A program made the translations under genes and the position numbers. A DNA stretch of 26,230 bases, taken from positions 1 to 26,230 of the forward strand of contig CAJTQH010000024.1 in assembly GCA_910578305.1 (NCBI GenBank). The letters are read 5' to 3'. This stretch comes from an uncultured Muribaculaceae bacterium. GTDB lineage: Bacteria; Bacteroidota; Bacteroidia; Bacteroidales; Muribaculaceae. The notes beneath the pieces were generated by a model. That model saw only the letters and a list, made by a program, of their open reading frames with translations. It did not search any database and was not told the DNA's origin. Numbering within the stretch: the first letter of the stretch is position 1; each line of letters begins with the position of its first letter. Below, in pieces: positions 16,378 through 24,515 of this stretch.

Positions 16378-17496
16378 TCAACGTTTTCGGTTGCGCACCG
16401 AGCGGGTCGCCGCACTCTTGGCCTTTGGAGCGTTGCTCTTCTTGCCGCGCTTCACCTTTGCCGGCTTCGGTTCCTTCGACTTTTTACCTCGCGAAGACGT
16501 GACCTTGCGTTTGCTCACAGCCGGAGTTTTATCCACCCCTGTAGAGTCGGCAGCCGCCTCTTTGGCAAGCAAAGCCTCACGACGGGCCTCAAGCTCCTCA
16601 AGCGACGGCACCCACAGTTTGTTTTCAAAACTGTCCAATTGAGATTGTATGCTGTCCTGTGCGCGCTTCAGGTCATCAGGATCAGGATACAACTGAGCCA
16701 TTGACTTGTTGCGCAGATTGCGAGTCTTGTATATCTCGCCGTCGTAAAGACCGAGCATGAAATAATCGTCGTAGGTACACGAAGGCATATTGTTGTAATC
16801 GGAAGTAAATATATTCTGAGTCGACAGATATGGACGCAAGTCATCAAGCTTTATCCAGAACATAGGATACTTCACAGACTCCATACCATAATCGTCCGTG
16901 CGATGAAGCACCGGACATATAGCCTCCACTCGAGTGCGCATGCGGTTGGTGCGGTTGTCAAACTCCCAGCGTTCGATTATGTAGTACGACAGCACTTCAT
17001 TGGCAGGCACATCGCTCTCCTCGATCACAAACTTCGGATGCTTCTCATTACTTCCCTTTGCATCCTGATAGTATATATGGAAGCGGTCGAGCATGTCGCG
17101 CACCTTCATGCGATATTGATCTGTAAACACCTCACGTCCATCGAGATATTCATAAGCCGCAAGATTATCGTTAGCCAGAAGACGCATTATGATCCTGAAC
17201 AGGCATTCCGAGCCTTCGACAGGCTGCTCAGGAAAATAGAGGGGAGCATTGGCATCTTTAGTCAGGTCGAGCGAACGATATATTACTTTCATCCACGACA
17301 TATCGGCATCCGACACCGGTTCGGACTGCATGTGCTGCTGCATGCGAGAAGTCACACCCGGACGACTATCGGACGTTTTCGCATTACGCGCCCCCCGGCG
17401 CATCACCGAAGAACTGCTTGATTCTTGCTGCGCATAGGCCGCGCCTGCACAGCCAAGTGCCACTACAGCAAGCAATATTTTCTTTATCGTATTCAT
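16378..17496 (-). CDS. gldN: Type IX secretion / gliding protein GldN (PorN)
   Basis: A 372-residue periplasmic protein that, with lipoprotein GldK, forms the ring under the outer membrane in the T9SS and contacts GldM. A signal peptide (cleavage about AYA-QQ) comes first. Family-like segments include WMKVIYRSLDLTKDANAPLYFP, LDGREVFTD and KFVIEESDVP. The C-terminus from about residue 322 is unusual: the last 44 residues (329-372) have 20 Lys/Arg and one acidic residue. It lies 27 bases after gldM in the conserved K-L-M-N order. Confidence 0.93.
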   Translation of the reverse strand: MNTIKKILLAVVALGCAGAAYAQQESSSSSVMRRGARNAKTSDSRPGVTSRMQQHMQSEPVSDADMSWMKVIYRSLDLTKDANAPLYFPEQPVEGSECLFRIIMRLLANDNLAAYEYLDGREVFTDQYRMKVRDMLDRFHIYYQDAKGSNEKHPKFVIEESDVPANEVLSYYIIERWEFDNRTNRMRTRVEAICPVLHRTDDYGMESVKYPMFWIKLDDLRPYLSTQNIFTSDYNNMPSCTYDDYFMLGLYDGEIYKTRNLRNKSMAQLYPDPDDLKRAQDSIQSQLDSFENKLWVPSLEELEARREALLAKEAAADSTGVDKTPAVSKRKVTSSRGKKSKEPKPAKVKRGKKSNAPKAKSAATRSVRNRKR

Positions 17497-17523
17497 CTAT
17501 CTGTATAAATATCTGATAATATT

Positions 17524-19083
17524 TTAGTTTACAATCACCTCTACAGGATTGAGCATACGCTCCACTCCGTCGGGACCAATGGCCTTGATACGGGATATAT
17601 AGAAGCGTTTGCCACGTGTGAGCCTGCGGAACGAATCTTTCTGACGCTGAGAGAAGTCTGAGCCTGACGATACTTCCGGTATGGCATTGCCCATCGAGTC
17701 GAAAAACACAGTTTCGAAACTCAGCACACGGAAGTCGATATTGAGCATATCATCATCGATAGCAGCGTTCAGCCCCTTGGCATTCATAAGAGTCGCCTTA
17801 GCAATGGGTTTGCCGCCTTTATATCGTTCCTGAACGCCATTGCTGCCCGTATACGATATGAAAGCCACCGGATCGGGCAATTTTCGCACACGGAATGTAG
17901 TAGAGTTGACCGTCTGCGACTTACCGTCGATAGTGGCGGTCACTGTTATAACCGCATCTTTTCCAACGGCCGACGGACGGGCTATCCATTTGTCGCCGCT
18001 GCGAGTCAAAGAACCATTTGTCATGGATGCACTCACACCATTGGCAGCAACACCTGGCACCGAGATACTTATCGGATTGTCTATACCGGCATAAAGCACA
18101 TTCATCATCGTAGCCGACACAGTAGCCGTAGGATCTATTACAGTATATGACGAAGCAAACTGATGCCGTGTAACCGAGCCGTCACCATGAGGCACTTCCA
18201 GATAACCGGAATACTCAAACGTACCCGACTGCGTAGGTGTCAGCTCATAATGACCGTCTCCGATCTGACGGCCGCCAATATACACTGCCGGACGTGCGGT
18301 GGTATCGACTGCGGCCAGCACTATATCGGCATTGTAACGGCCGCCACGCATCACCAGACGCGACTGCGGTATTACAAATGCATTCAGTTCATTGACACGG
18401 ACATCGCCGGCATCTACCTGAGCCAGAAGCGTGGCAAGAGCCTCACCCTCGGCATAGCGCACATCATTCTGAAGTTTGGTGAGCAATGTCACCGCCGCCA
18501 CAACAGGCTGATTTTCAAATTTAGCTTCTTCCCATGTCTGCGGCATCAGCACTCCCGGACGCTGAAACGGAGATGTCGACAGAGACGCGTTGATACTCTG
18601 GCGCTTGGTGGAGTCCACCACTATTGATTCGACATAGCTACGAAAACGGTCTATCTCTCCACGAAGTCTCTCGCCCTTACGTGTTGTGGGATTAAGCATC
18701 ACCACCGCGGCAGCCTCAAGATCATCTCGGTTGAGCACATTAGACACATCGGCCTTATCTCCGTCGGCCTTGCACACTATATCATACTTGAGCGAATCTA
18801 TAAGACCATATATACGGTCTGCCTCCTGACGCACCTCTGTTCCCTTGTCGTACCACATCTGTGCTTTCTCCGGATTCTGCTCCGCCACGGCGGCAAGCTG
18901 ACCATATATGGCGTTGTTTCGCTGACTCACGGTCTCATTGGTACGCGACAGACCATCCTCTACCTGCGTGAATCCGTCGAGCACATCACTCGACACATTG
19001 AGCGCAAGCATTGCCGTCAGCACGATATACATCAGATTGATCATCTTCTGACGCGGCGACAGTCGGGTATTGGATTGTGACAT
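17524..19083 (-). CDS. gldM: Type IX secretion motor protein GldM (PorM)
   Basis: A 519-residue inner-membrane protein with one N-terminal helix and a long periplasmic part that spans toward the outer membrane. With GldL it forms the proton-driven rotary motor powering T9SS export and gliding. The N-terminus SPRQKMINLMYIVLTAMLALNVSSDVLDGF has the arginine (R11 here) matching the one shown to matter in the F. johnsoniae motor. The periplasmic region is beta-rich with the domain pattern of GldM/PorM. It sits 39 bases after gldL and 27 before gldN, both co-directional. Confidence 0.95.
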   Translation of the reverse strand: MSQSNTRLSPRQKMINLMYIVLTAMLALNVSSDVLDGFTQVEDGLSRTNETVSQRNNAIYGQLAAVAEQNPEKAQMWYDKGTEVRQEADRIYGLIDSLKYDIVCKADGDKADVSNVLNRDDLEAAAVVMLNPTTRKGERLRGEIDRFRSYVESIVVDSTKRQSINASLSTSPFQRPGVLMPQTWEEAKFENQPVVAAVTLLTKLQNDVRYAEGEALATLLAQVDAGDVRVNELNAFVIPQSRLVMRGGRYNADIVLAAVDTTARPAVYIGGRQIGDGHYELTPTQSGTFEYSGYLEVPHGDGSVTRHQFASSYTVIDPTATVSATMMNVLYAGIDNPISISVPGVAANGVSASMTNGSLTRSGDKWIARPSAVGKDAVITVTATIDGKSQTVNSTTFRVRKLPDPVAFISYTGSNGVQERYKGGKPIAKATLMNAKGLNAAIDDDMLNIDFRVLSFETVFFDSMGNAIPEVSSGSDFSQRQKDSFRRLTRGKRFYISRIKAIGPDGVERMLNPVEVIVN

Positions 19084-19122
19084 TTACGTTATATTCTTTT
19101 TAGAGTCTGCTAAACCGATTAC

Positions 19123-20013
19123 TTAATTTTCCGAAGGGTCCGACGGAGCCACCGGTGCGGGAGCGCCCACAGGCGCGCCATACATATTCACAGTCATGGC
19201 GCTGAGCATCTTGGCATACACCTGATTGAGCTGCTGCATGTACAAGGCCATCTTCTCGCTTTCCTCGCAATAGCGGGCACTTGCTCCGGCTGTGGTCTCA
19301 TACATGTCGCAGATACCCTTTATGCCACGGTTCACACGGTCTATCGCATCAAGCTGCGACGACACGCTCTTGAGCTGTATCTCATATATTGTGTTCAGTC
19401 CGCTTATGTTACGGTTGAGGCTCTGCATCTGCTCTACATATCCGGTAGAGCTCTGAGTGATGTTTTCCGAATTTTCAGTGATGGCACGATAGCTTTCGAG
19501 CAGAGTCTCGCTCACGCGGTTGAGAGCTTCGGTAGTGTTCTGAAGCTGACGCATCTGCTCGGTAGCAGCTGTCATCTGAGCCACATATCGCTCAGTCACC
19601 GACGACATGTCCGAAGCTTCTGATTGCAGCACATCTCCGGAGGAATATACTGCCGAATCAGTACCGCCAATTCCGCGGCCGGCAGGCGACGGGGCATTTA
19701 TCACCACGCCTCCACCACCCTGGCCAAAAGCCGGACGGTCTTCGGGATCTTTCGACGAAAGTACCGGAAACACCTCTTCCCAGTTATACGAACGGGGCGG
19801 ACGGTCAAAAGCCGTAAGGATAAACATCAGAACCTCGGTACCCATACCGATCGAAAGCAAAGTGTTGCCACCTGGCAAGTGCAGGATCTTGAACAGCGCA
19901 CCCCAGATCACAATAGCGGCACCTATACTATAGGCGAAATTGAAGAACCGCTGTCCTTTCTCTCCGGAAAGAAACCGCTCCACACTGTTTTTATATCTTT
20001 TTATTTTTCCCAT
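19123..20013 (-). CDS. gldL: Type IX secretion motor protein GldL (PorL)
   Basis: A 296-residue inner-membrane protein, the GldM partner in the T9SS motor. Two helices lie at about residues 24-42 and 52-70, joined by FKILHLPGGN. The second includes MGTEVLMF with E60, at the place of the glutamate proposed to carry protons in F. johnsoniae GldL. The remaining roughly 220 residues are cytoplasmic, with a coiled-coil-like stretch (about 130-270) and a proline-rich tail. It is longer than the about 215-residue F. johnsoniae version. Spacing is 39 bases on either side, to gldK and gldM. Confidence 0.95.
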   Translation of the reverse strand: MGKIKRYKNSVERFLSGEKGQRFFNFAYSIGAAIVIWGALFKILHLPGGNTLLSIGMGTEVLMFILTAFDRPPRSYNWEEVFPVLSSKDPEDRPAFGQGGGGVVINAPSPAGRGIGGTDSAVYSSGDVLQSEASDMSSVTERYVAQMTAATEQMRQLQNTTEALNRVSETLLESYRAITENSENITQSSTGYVEQMQSLNRNISGLNTIYEIQLKSVSSQLDAIDRVNRGIKGICDMYETTAGASARYCEESEKMALYMQQLNQVYAKMLSAMTVNMYGAPVGAPAPVAPSDPSEN

Positions 20014-20052
20014 TGTCAGTGAGTGTAATGATAGTGTCTGTTAAATCGATAT

Positions 20053-21489
20053 TTATTTTTTGATTTTCTGTCCGCGTGCGAATCCTATCTGCGAACGCAC
20101 ACAGCGAAATCCGATATATGAGCGCTGCTCGTTCTGATATTCCCACATGCGTATGTCGGAACGTATGTTATGAGCCACATCCTTCCACGATCCGCCGCGC
20201 ACGATCTTGCGCTTCATCTTGTATGGATCCTCCTTTGCTGCATCATAGCGGTACTCGGGATTCATGTCGCTTGTTATCTTGCTGACACTTTCGGTAAATG
20301 CCGTCGAAGTCCACTCGCTCACGTTGCCTGCCATATCATAAAGCCCGAAATCATTCGGAGCATATGTTCCGACACGCGATGTTATAAGATGTCCGTCCTG
20401 CACGTAGTTGCCTTCCTGTGGCTTGAAGTTGGCATAGAAGCATCCTTTTTCCTCGGTCAGAGGCAGATCGCCGGCCCATGGATATTTATTGCCGCTCTCG
20501 CCTGCACGTGCTGCAAATTCCCATTCAGCCTCGGTGGGCAGACGATAAGGCTCTATATAGACGCCTTCACGGCCGAGCGAACGGCGCAGAAACTCCGTAC
20601 GCCAGTTGGCAAACGCATTGGCCTGTTCCCAGCTCACACCCACCACAGGATATTCGTTATATCCGCCATGAGCGAAGTACATGCGCACATAAGGCTCATT
20701 ATAGGCATTCTCAAAGTCATTGATCCATGCAGTGGTGTCGGGATACACATTCACTATATATGTATTAAGGAAGTCGTAGTCACCGGTAAGACCGCGGGTT
20801 ATGGTCTCGCGTATTATATCACCGTTGTCATTGATGTATGCCGTATCTTTGGATATGATGGGCACATCGGTAGGCACCGGCTTATCGGTATTGTATTCTC
20901 TGCGGGCCGGATTCAGACGGTGTTTGCGTTTGGCAGCCTCGGTGTGGTTAAACACTTCATAGCGGTAGTTGAGCTGTTCGGGATCAAGCTCACGCACTCC
21001 GGTGATGGGATTGATGCGATACACGCTTTCGATGGCACGCTGCTCGTCCTCATTGGCGTTGCGCCAAGGTATGGGCTTGTTCCAGTTGAGATGTGGAGTT
21101 ATGGGATTGCCCTCACGGTCTTCTTCGATTTTAAACTCTTCGTTACCGCCGAATGCCGGATCGGCCAGACGCTCGCGTATGATAGAGTCACGCACCCAGA
21201 ACACAAACTGCTTGTATTTCGAGTTGGTCACCTCAGTCTCGTCCATCCAGAATGCATCGACCGACACACCGCGTGCGTCGGCACGCAGATTCCAGGCGCT
21301 GTCAGCCTCCTGCGGACCTGCCTTGATAGAGCCGCGGCTCACAAGCACCATGCCGTAGGGCGTAGGCTCGGCCCACGATGACGCACTGACACCGGTCACT
21401 TCTCCTCCGGCCGAGCTGCGTGATCCGGAGGCACAACCGGTCAATATCAGTACTGTAAGCGTAAACAGATATAGTGATAATTTTTTCAT
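20053..21489 (-). CDS. gldK: Type IX secretion lipoprotein GldK (PorK)
   Basis: A 478-residue outer-membrane lipoprotein of the T9SS ring. The signal peptide ends in LTGC, so C19 would be lipidated. Most of the rest is a formylglycine-generating-enzyme-like (SUMF1) fold: ETEVTNSKYKQFV, YRLPTEAEWEFAARAGE, DMAGNVSEWTS, KIVRGGSWKD and GFRCVRS. In GldK this fold is thought to be structural; an enzymatic role is not implied. It starts one base after the porP stop, suggesting coupled translation, and 39 bases before gldL. Confidence 0.95.
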   Translation of the reverse strand: MKKLSLYLFTLTVLILTGCASGSRSSAGGEVTGVSASSWAEPTPYGMVLVSRGSIKAGPQEADSAWNLRADARGVSVDAFWMDETEVTNSKYKQFVFWVRDSIIRERLADPAFGGNEEFKIEEDREGNPITPHLNWNKPIPWRNANEDEQRAIESVYRINPITGVRELDPEQLNYRYEVFNHTEAAKRKHRLNPARREYNTDKPVPTDVPIISKDTAYINDNGDIIRETITRGLTGDYDFLNTYIVNVYPDTTAWINDFENAYNEPYVRMYFAHGGYNEYPVVGVSWEQANAFANWRTEFLRRSLGREGVYIEPYRLPTEAEWEFAARAGESGNKYPWAGDLPLTEEKGCFYANFKPQEGNYVQDGHLITSRVGTYAPNDFGLYDMAGNVSEWTSTAFTESVSKITSDMNPEYRYDAAKEDPYKMKRKIVRGGSWKDVAHNIRSDIRMWEYQNEQRSYIGFRCVRSQIGFARGQKIKK

Positions 21490-21490
21490 A

Positions 21491-22516
21491 TTACATTATG
21501 CGTATGCTCTTATGTTTGTTTTTATTCTTATCCGACAAATCAAGTTTCAGGCTATAGCCCAATATCAATTCATGACTGCCGCTGCTGGCCTTGGAGATAG
21601 CCGAGATAGGATAATCATAGCTGTAGCCTACGAAAAAACCCTTGAACTCCGCTCCGAGTATCGCGCTTACGGCATCGTCGTGGCGATAACCCACGCCGGC
21701 CGTAAGAAATTTTTTGTACCGGATGCGACCTGTCACCTCCACGCGTGTAAATGTGAAGTCGCTCTTCACCAGCACCGACGGCATCACTTCAAATAACGTA
21801 TTTTTAACCGGAATATTGCTGCCTGCCATGAAATAGAGTGTGCGGCGAAGCTGAAATTCATAATTTTTAGCAGATTCTCCCGAGGTACTGCCTCCCGAAC
21901 TGCCGGTGCTGCCATTGTCATCCTCAAATGTTATGGTAGGCGCATTGAGATGGGTGCCTGAGATACCGGCCCAGAACCATTTATGATTATAATATACTCC
22001 GGCTCCGAGATCAAGAGCATTGCCCGATACATCAGTCTGGGGTATCGCCTCGTCCGCGCCTTCATGAAAGTCGTCACCATCCGGGATAAACACTTCTGAT
22101 CCCTTGAATACTTCGTTGGCAAAACCTATCTGAATACCGGCCGTAAGTTCGCCTTTCCATAGCTTCAGTTTATATCCGGCCTGCACGCCCACCGACAGAT
22201 TGCGAAACAGACCCGCCGATTCCTGCTGTGCCACAAGGCCAACGGCAAACCGCTTGCCAAACAGTTTGAGAGGCATATCGCCCGTAAGCACTATGCCACG
22301 CGGAGCATTGTCTATGCCCATCCATTGCAGCCGGCCGCCGGCACGTATACGTATGCGATCCATATTGCCGATAGCAGCCGGATTGTAATACGACGGTACT
22401 TCATAATACTGTGTATATTGCTGGTCGGTCTGTGCAGCCGATGTCATGGCACAAAACATCAAAACTGTTATCATCACAGCCTTGAACATGCTTCTCATTA
22501 CAGTCTTGTGCATCAT
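21491..22516 (-). CDS. porP: Type IX secretion outer-membrane protein PorP/SprF
   Basis: A 341-residue barrel of the PorP/SprF family; in F. johnsoniae SprF is needed to export the adhesin SprB, and PorP is essential to the P. gingivalis T9SS. The signal peptide ends AMTSAAQ, then the family start TDQQYTQYYEVPSYYNPAAIG, with barrel-like strands after. A Ser/Gly-rich loop (NGSTGSSGGSTSGES, about residue 200) is probably a surface or flexible insertion. The start could be a TTG at 22531, overlapping porT, or an ATG at 22516 or 22513; I chose 22516 because it leaves the normal signal peptide and no overlap. Directly upstream of gldK. Confidence 0.92.
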   Translation of the reverse strand: MMHKTVMRSMFKAVMITVLMFCAMTSAAQTDQQYTQYYEVPSYYNPAAIGNMDRIRIRAGGRLQWMGIDNAPRGIVLTGDMPLKLFGKRFAVGLVAQQESAGLFRNLSVGVQAGYKLKLWKGELTAGIQIGFANEVFKGSEVFIPDGDDFHEGADEAIPQTDVSGNALDLGAGVYYNHKWFWAGISGTHLNAPTITFEDDNGSTGSSGGSTSGESAKNYEFQLRRTLYFMAGSNIPVKNTLFEVMPSVLVKSDFTFTRVEVTGRIRYKKFLTAGVGYRHDDAVSAILGAEFKGFFVGYSYDYPISAISKASSGSHELILGYSLKLDLSDKNKNKHKSIRIM

Positions 22517-22523
22517 AGTCGGT

Positions 22524-23255
22524 TCATTCAAAATAAAAAGTCAGTACCACCATCTGCGTAGTCACCTTCTTAAGCGACTGTGTAAACTTCAGCCGGTCCG
22601 GTTCGTCCACCAGATCCGGACGTTTATGCTCCAGCATGTCAGCAAGCCCGAAACAGAACTTTATCTCCGGATTGAGTTTGAAATACGGCAGATAGAAATC
22701 ACATCCGAAACCGACGGTAAGAAACATATCGGTGGTCTTGAGTTTCAGATATTCGCTCCGCTTCTTGGTGACATCGAATGCCGGCATCACACCGCCCACC
22801 AGATACGGCCGCACATTGCGAAAACGCTGAGCCGAAAACTTCACATCTATCGGCAGTACCACATAGGCCGATTTGACATTCTGGGTAGCGGTTGCGCCTG
22901 TTATGGCCTCACGCATCTTCACTTCTCTGTTGCCGAAATACATACCAGGCGACAGGCGAAGACTGAAATAATCGTTAAGACGCAGATCAAACAGACCGTT
23001 GACACAGAATCCTGGAGAAAACGATGGCTGATCCATGAACCAAGTCTCACCATCCTCGGTCACAAATCCATTGTGTGTGAACTTCAGATCCTGAGTATGC
23101 AGACCTACCGAAAATCCGAGATGCCAGCGTCTATGATCTGTATAAGGGCGATTAAGCAGCTTGTCGTTGAGCCGTTGAGCCGGCACACACGGAGCCACAG
23201 CCGCTAACAGCACCACACAAAGCAAGAGTCGTTTTATGATATTTTGTCGGTTCAT
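22524..23255 (-). CDS. porT: Type IX secretion protein PorT
   Basis: A 243-residue outer-membrane barrel; P. gingivalis PorT has about this length and is required for gingipain secretion. The signal peptide runs to about residue 26 (cleavage near VPA-QR). Family-like parts are HRRWHLGFSVGLHTQDLKF, YFSLRLSPGMYFGNREV, VVLPIDVKFSAQR, RPYLVGGV and the C-terminal MVVLTFYFE, ending as barrel proteins do. It leads the minus-strand T9SS string with the porP ATG 7 bases after its stop. No TAnnTTTG element was found upstream on this strand, so its promoter is unidentified. Confidence 0.88.
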   Translation of the reverse strand: MNRQNIIKRLLLCVVLLAAVAPCVPAQRLNDKLLNRPYTDHRRWHLGFSVGLHTQDLKFTHNGFVTEDGETWFMDQPSFSPGFCVNGLFDLRLNDYFSLRLSPGMYFGNREVKMREAITGATATQNVKSAYVVLPIDVKFSAQRFRNVRPYLVGGVMPAFDVTKKRSEYLKLKTTDMFLTVGFGCDFYLPYFKLNPEIKFCFGLADMLEHKRPDLVDEPDRLKFTQSLKKVTTQMVVLTFYFE

Positions 23256-23357
23256 ATCTTATACTCTAACGCATTACCATCACTATTATTGCCTGCGGAG
23301 GTGATGATATTGCACACGATTGTCAAGCCTGAGCATGCCATTATAAAAATTTCTATG

Positions 23358-23365
23358 TAATTTTG
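23358..23365 (+). promoter_or_regulatory. Putative -7 element immediately upstream of the ATP-grasp-like gene
   Basis: TAATTTTG matches TAnnTTTG and ends only 5 bases before the ATG at 23371, so the transcript would begin at or next to the start codon. No -33 TTTG is seen at the right distance. Confidence 0.45.
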
Positions 23366-23370
23366 CACCG

Positions 23371-24387
23371 ATGCCGACACTACACCTGTTCAATCCAGAG
23401 AACGACCTCGCTTTAGCGGCAAACGAGCCCAACTATACTCCACCTGCCGCCGCGCTACGGCTCCGCAAATCCGGAGCTCTGCTTCCCATGTGGTGGGCCA
23501 ACGAAGGCGACGCCATACTCGTTGAAGACAGCAGCCTCGCCGCTGAAGCCCTGCGCCTGCGCTCCGAATTCGGACTGCATGGACACATAGTGACCGAAGC
23601 TCCGGCCGGCTTCACCCCATCGCCTTGGGGCTGGAGCATATACACCAGGCGGTTGTTCTCACGGGCGGGCATACCGGAAAACCGGCTACCCGACGACAAC
23701 TACATCCGGACAGTACGTACTCTCAGCCACCGTCGCACTACCATACACGTGCATCACCTGCTCGGCACTCCGGATCACCTCGTCCCCATCGAAGCCGGCT
23801 CTCTCGAAGATGCCATTGATGCCATTGACCGGTTTGGCAGGGCTGTCATCAAACTCCCATGGTCGAGCAGCGGCAGGGGTATCCTGTATTCCGCCGACAT
23901 TCCGCGCGACACACTCGCCGATTACATCCGGGGCATAATAAAGCGGCAGGGCAGCGCGATGATCGAACCTTACTACGACCGGATGCGCGATTTCGCGGCT
24001 CTGTTCTATTCCGACAAAACCACAGCTTCCATAGCATTCCGAGGTTTGTCGCTTTTTGCCACCGACAGACGCGGCTTCTACACAGGCAATCTCATCATGA
24101 CCCAGCCCGACATATCCCATGCCATAGGGATTGATCTCACAGATACAATAGCATCACTCTCCCAAGCTCTTGGAGATGTCATAGCCCCGCACTACAACGG
24201 ATGGCTCGGAGTAGACATGCTGTCCCACCGATCTCCCGACGGATCCGTGCAAATAGCACCATGTATAGAGATCAACTTACGACGCACCATGGGCATAGCG
24301 GCTCTGCACATATCCCACACACTGGCAAAGCCCGGACAAAGTCGCATACTCACCGTCGGAAGGGCCGGAATCCAGATCACAGAATAA
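23371..24387 (+). CDS. Hypothetical protein with ATP-grasp-like features
   Basis: A 338-residue cytoplasmic protein of unknown function. It opens LHLFNPENDLALAANEPNYTPP, a segment I recognise from uncharacterised Bacteroidales proteins. The second half has the order of ATP-grasp enzymes: a lysine strand and glycine loop (AVIKLPWSSSGRGI, about residues 165-178), a MIEPYYDRMRDFA segment (about 204-216), and an acidic/asparagine metal-type site near the end (GWLGVDML...APCIEINLRRTMG). ATP-grasp enzymes usually join an acid to an amine via an acyl phosphate, but substrate and partner are unknown. It diverges from porT and precedes the GEVED protein by 128 bases. Confidence 0.8.
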   Translation: MPTLHLFNPENDLALAANEPNYTPPAAALRLRKSGALLPMWWANEGDAILVEDSSLAAEALRLRSEFGLHGHIVTEAPAGFTPSPWGWSIYTRRLFSRAGIPENRLPDDNYIRTVRTLSHRRTTIHVHHLLGTPDHLVPIEAGSLEDAIDAIDRFGRAVIKLPWSSSGRGILYSADIPRDTLADYIRGIIKRQGSAMIEPYYDRMRDFAALFYSDKTTASIAFRGLSLFATDRRGFYTGNLIMTQPDISHAIGIDLTDTIASLSQALGDVIAPHYNGWLGVDMLSHRSPDGSVQIAPCIEINLRRTMGIAALHISHTLAKPGQSRILTVGRAGIQITE

Positions 24388-24437
24388 AAAAGACACTATT
24401 TAGCGCAAAATTCACATCTATAAAACAAACTTTATTA

Positions 24438-24445
24438 TATCTTTG
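24438..24445 (+). promoter_or_regulatory. Putative -7 element for the GEVED protein gene
   Basis: TATCTTTG matches TAnnTTTG, about 70 bases before the ATG. The -33 region is A-rich without an exact TTTG. It suggests separate transcription from the gene upstream. Confidence 0.5.
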
Positions 24446-24515
24446 CATTTCATAAACAATACCATGTAAAGCTACTTAAATACGCAACCCAATTTAATTA
24501 CCAATTATTTTATTC

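Noticed and set aside
20170..21381. A 403-codon open frame antisense to gldK
   Set aside because: It is the mirror of a confidently identified gene; the translation is Cys/His/Ile-rich with no recognisable domain. Such frames arise from the codon bias of the real strand.
23304..23360. An 18-codon open frame preceded by GGAGGTG
   Set aside because: The GGAGG is only two bases from the ATG, Bacteroidetes rely little on Shine-Dalgarno pairing, and the frame overlaps the next promoter element; probably chance.
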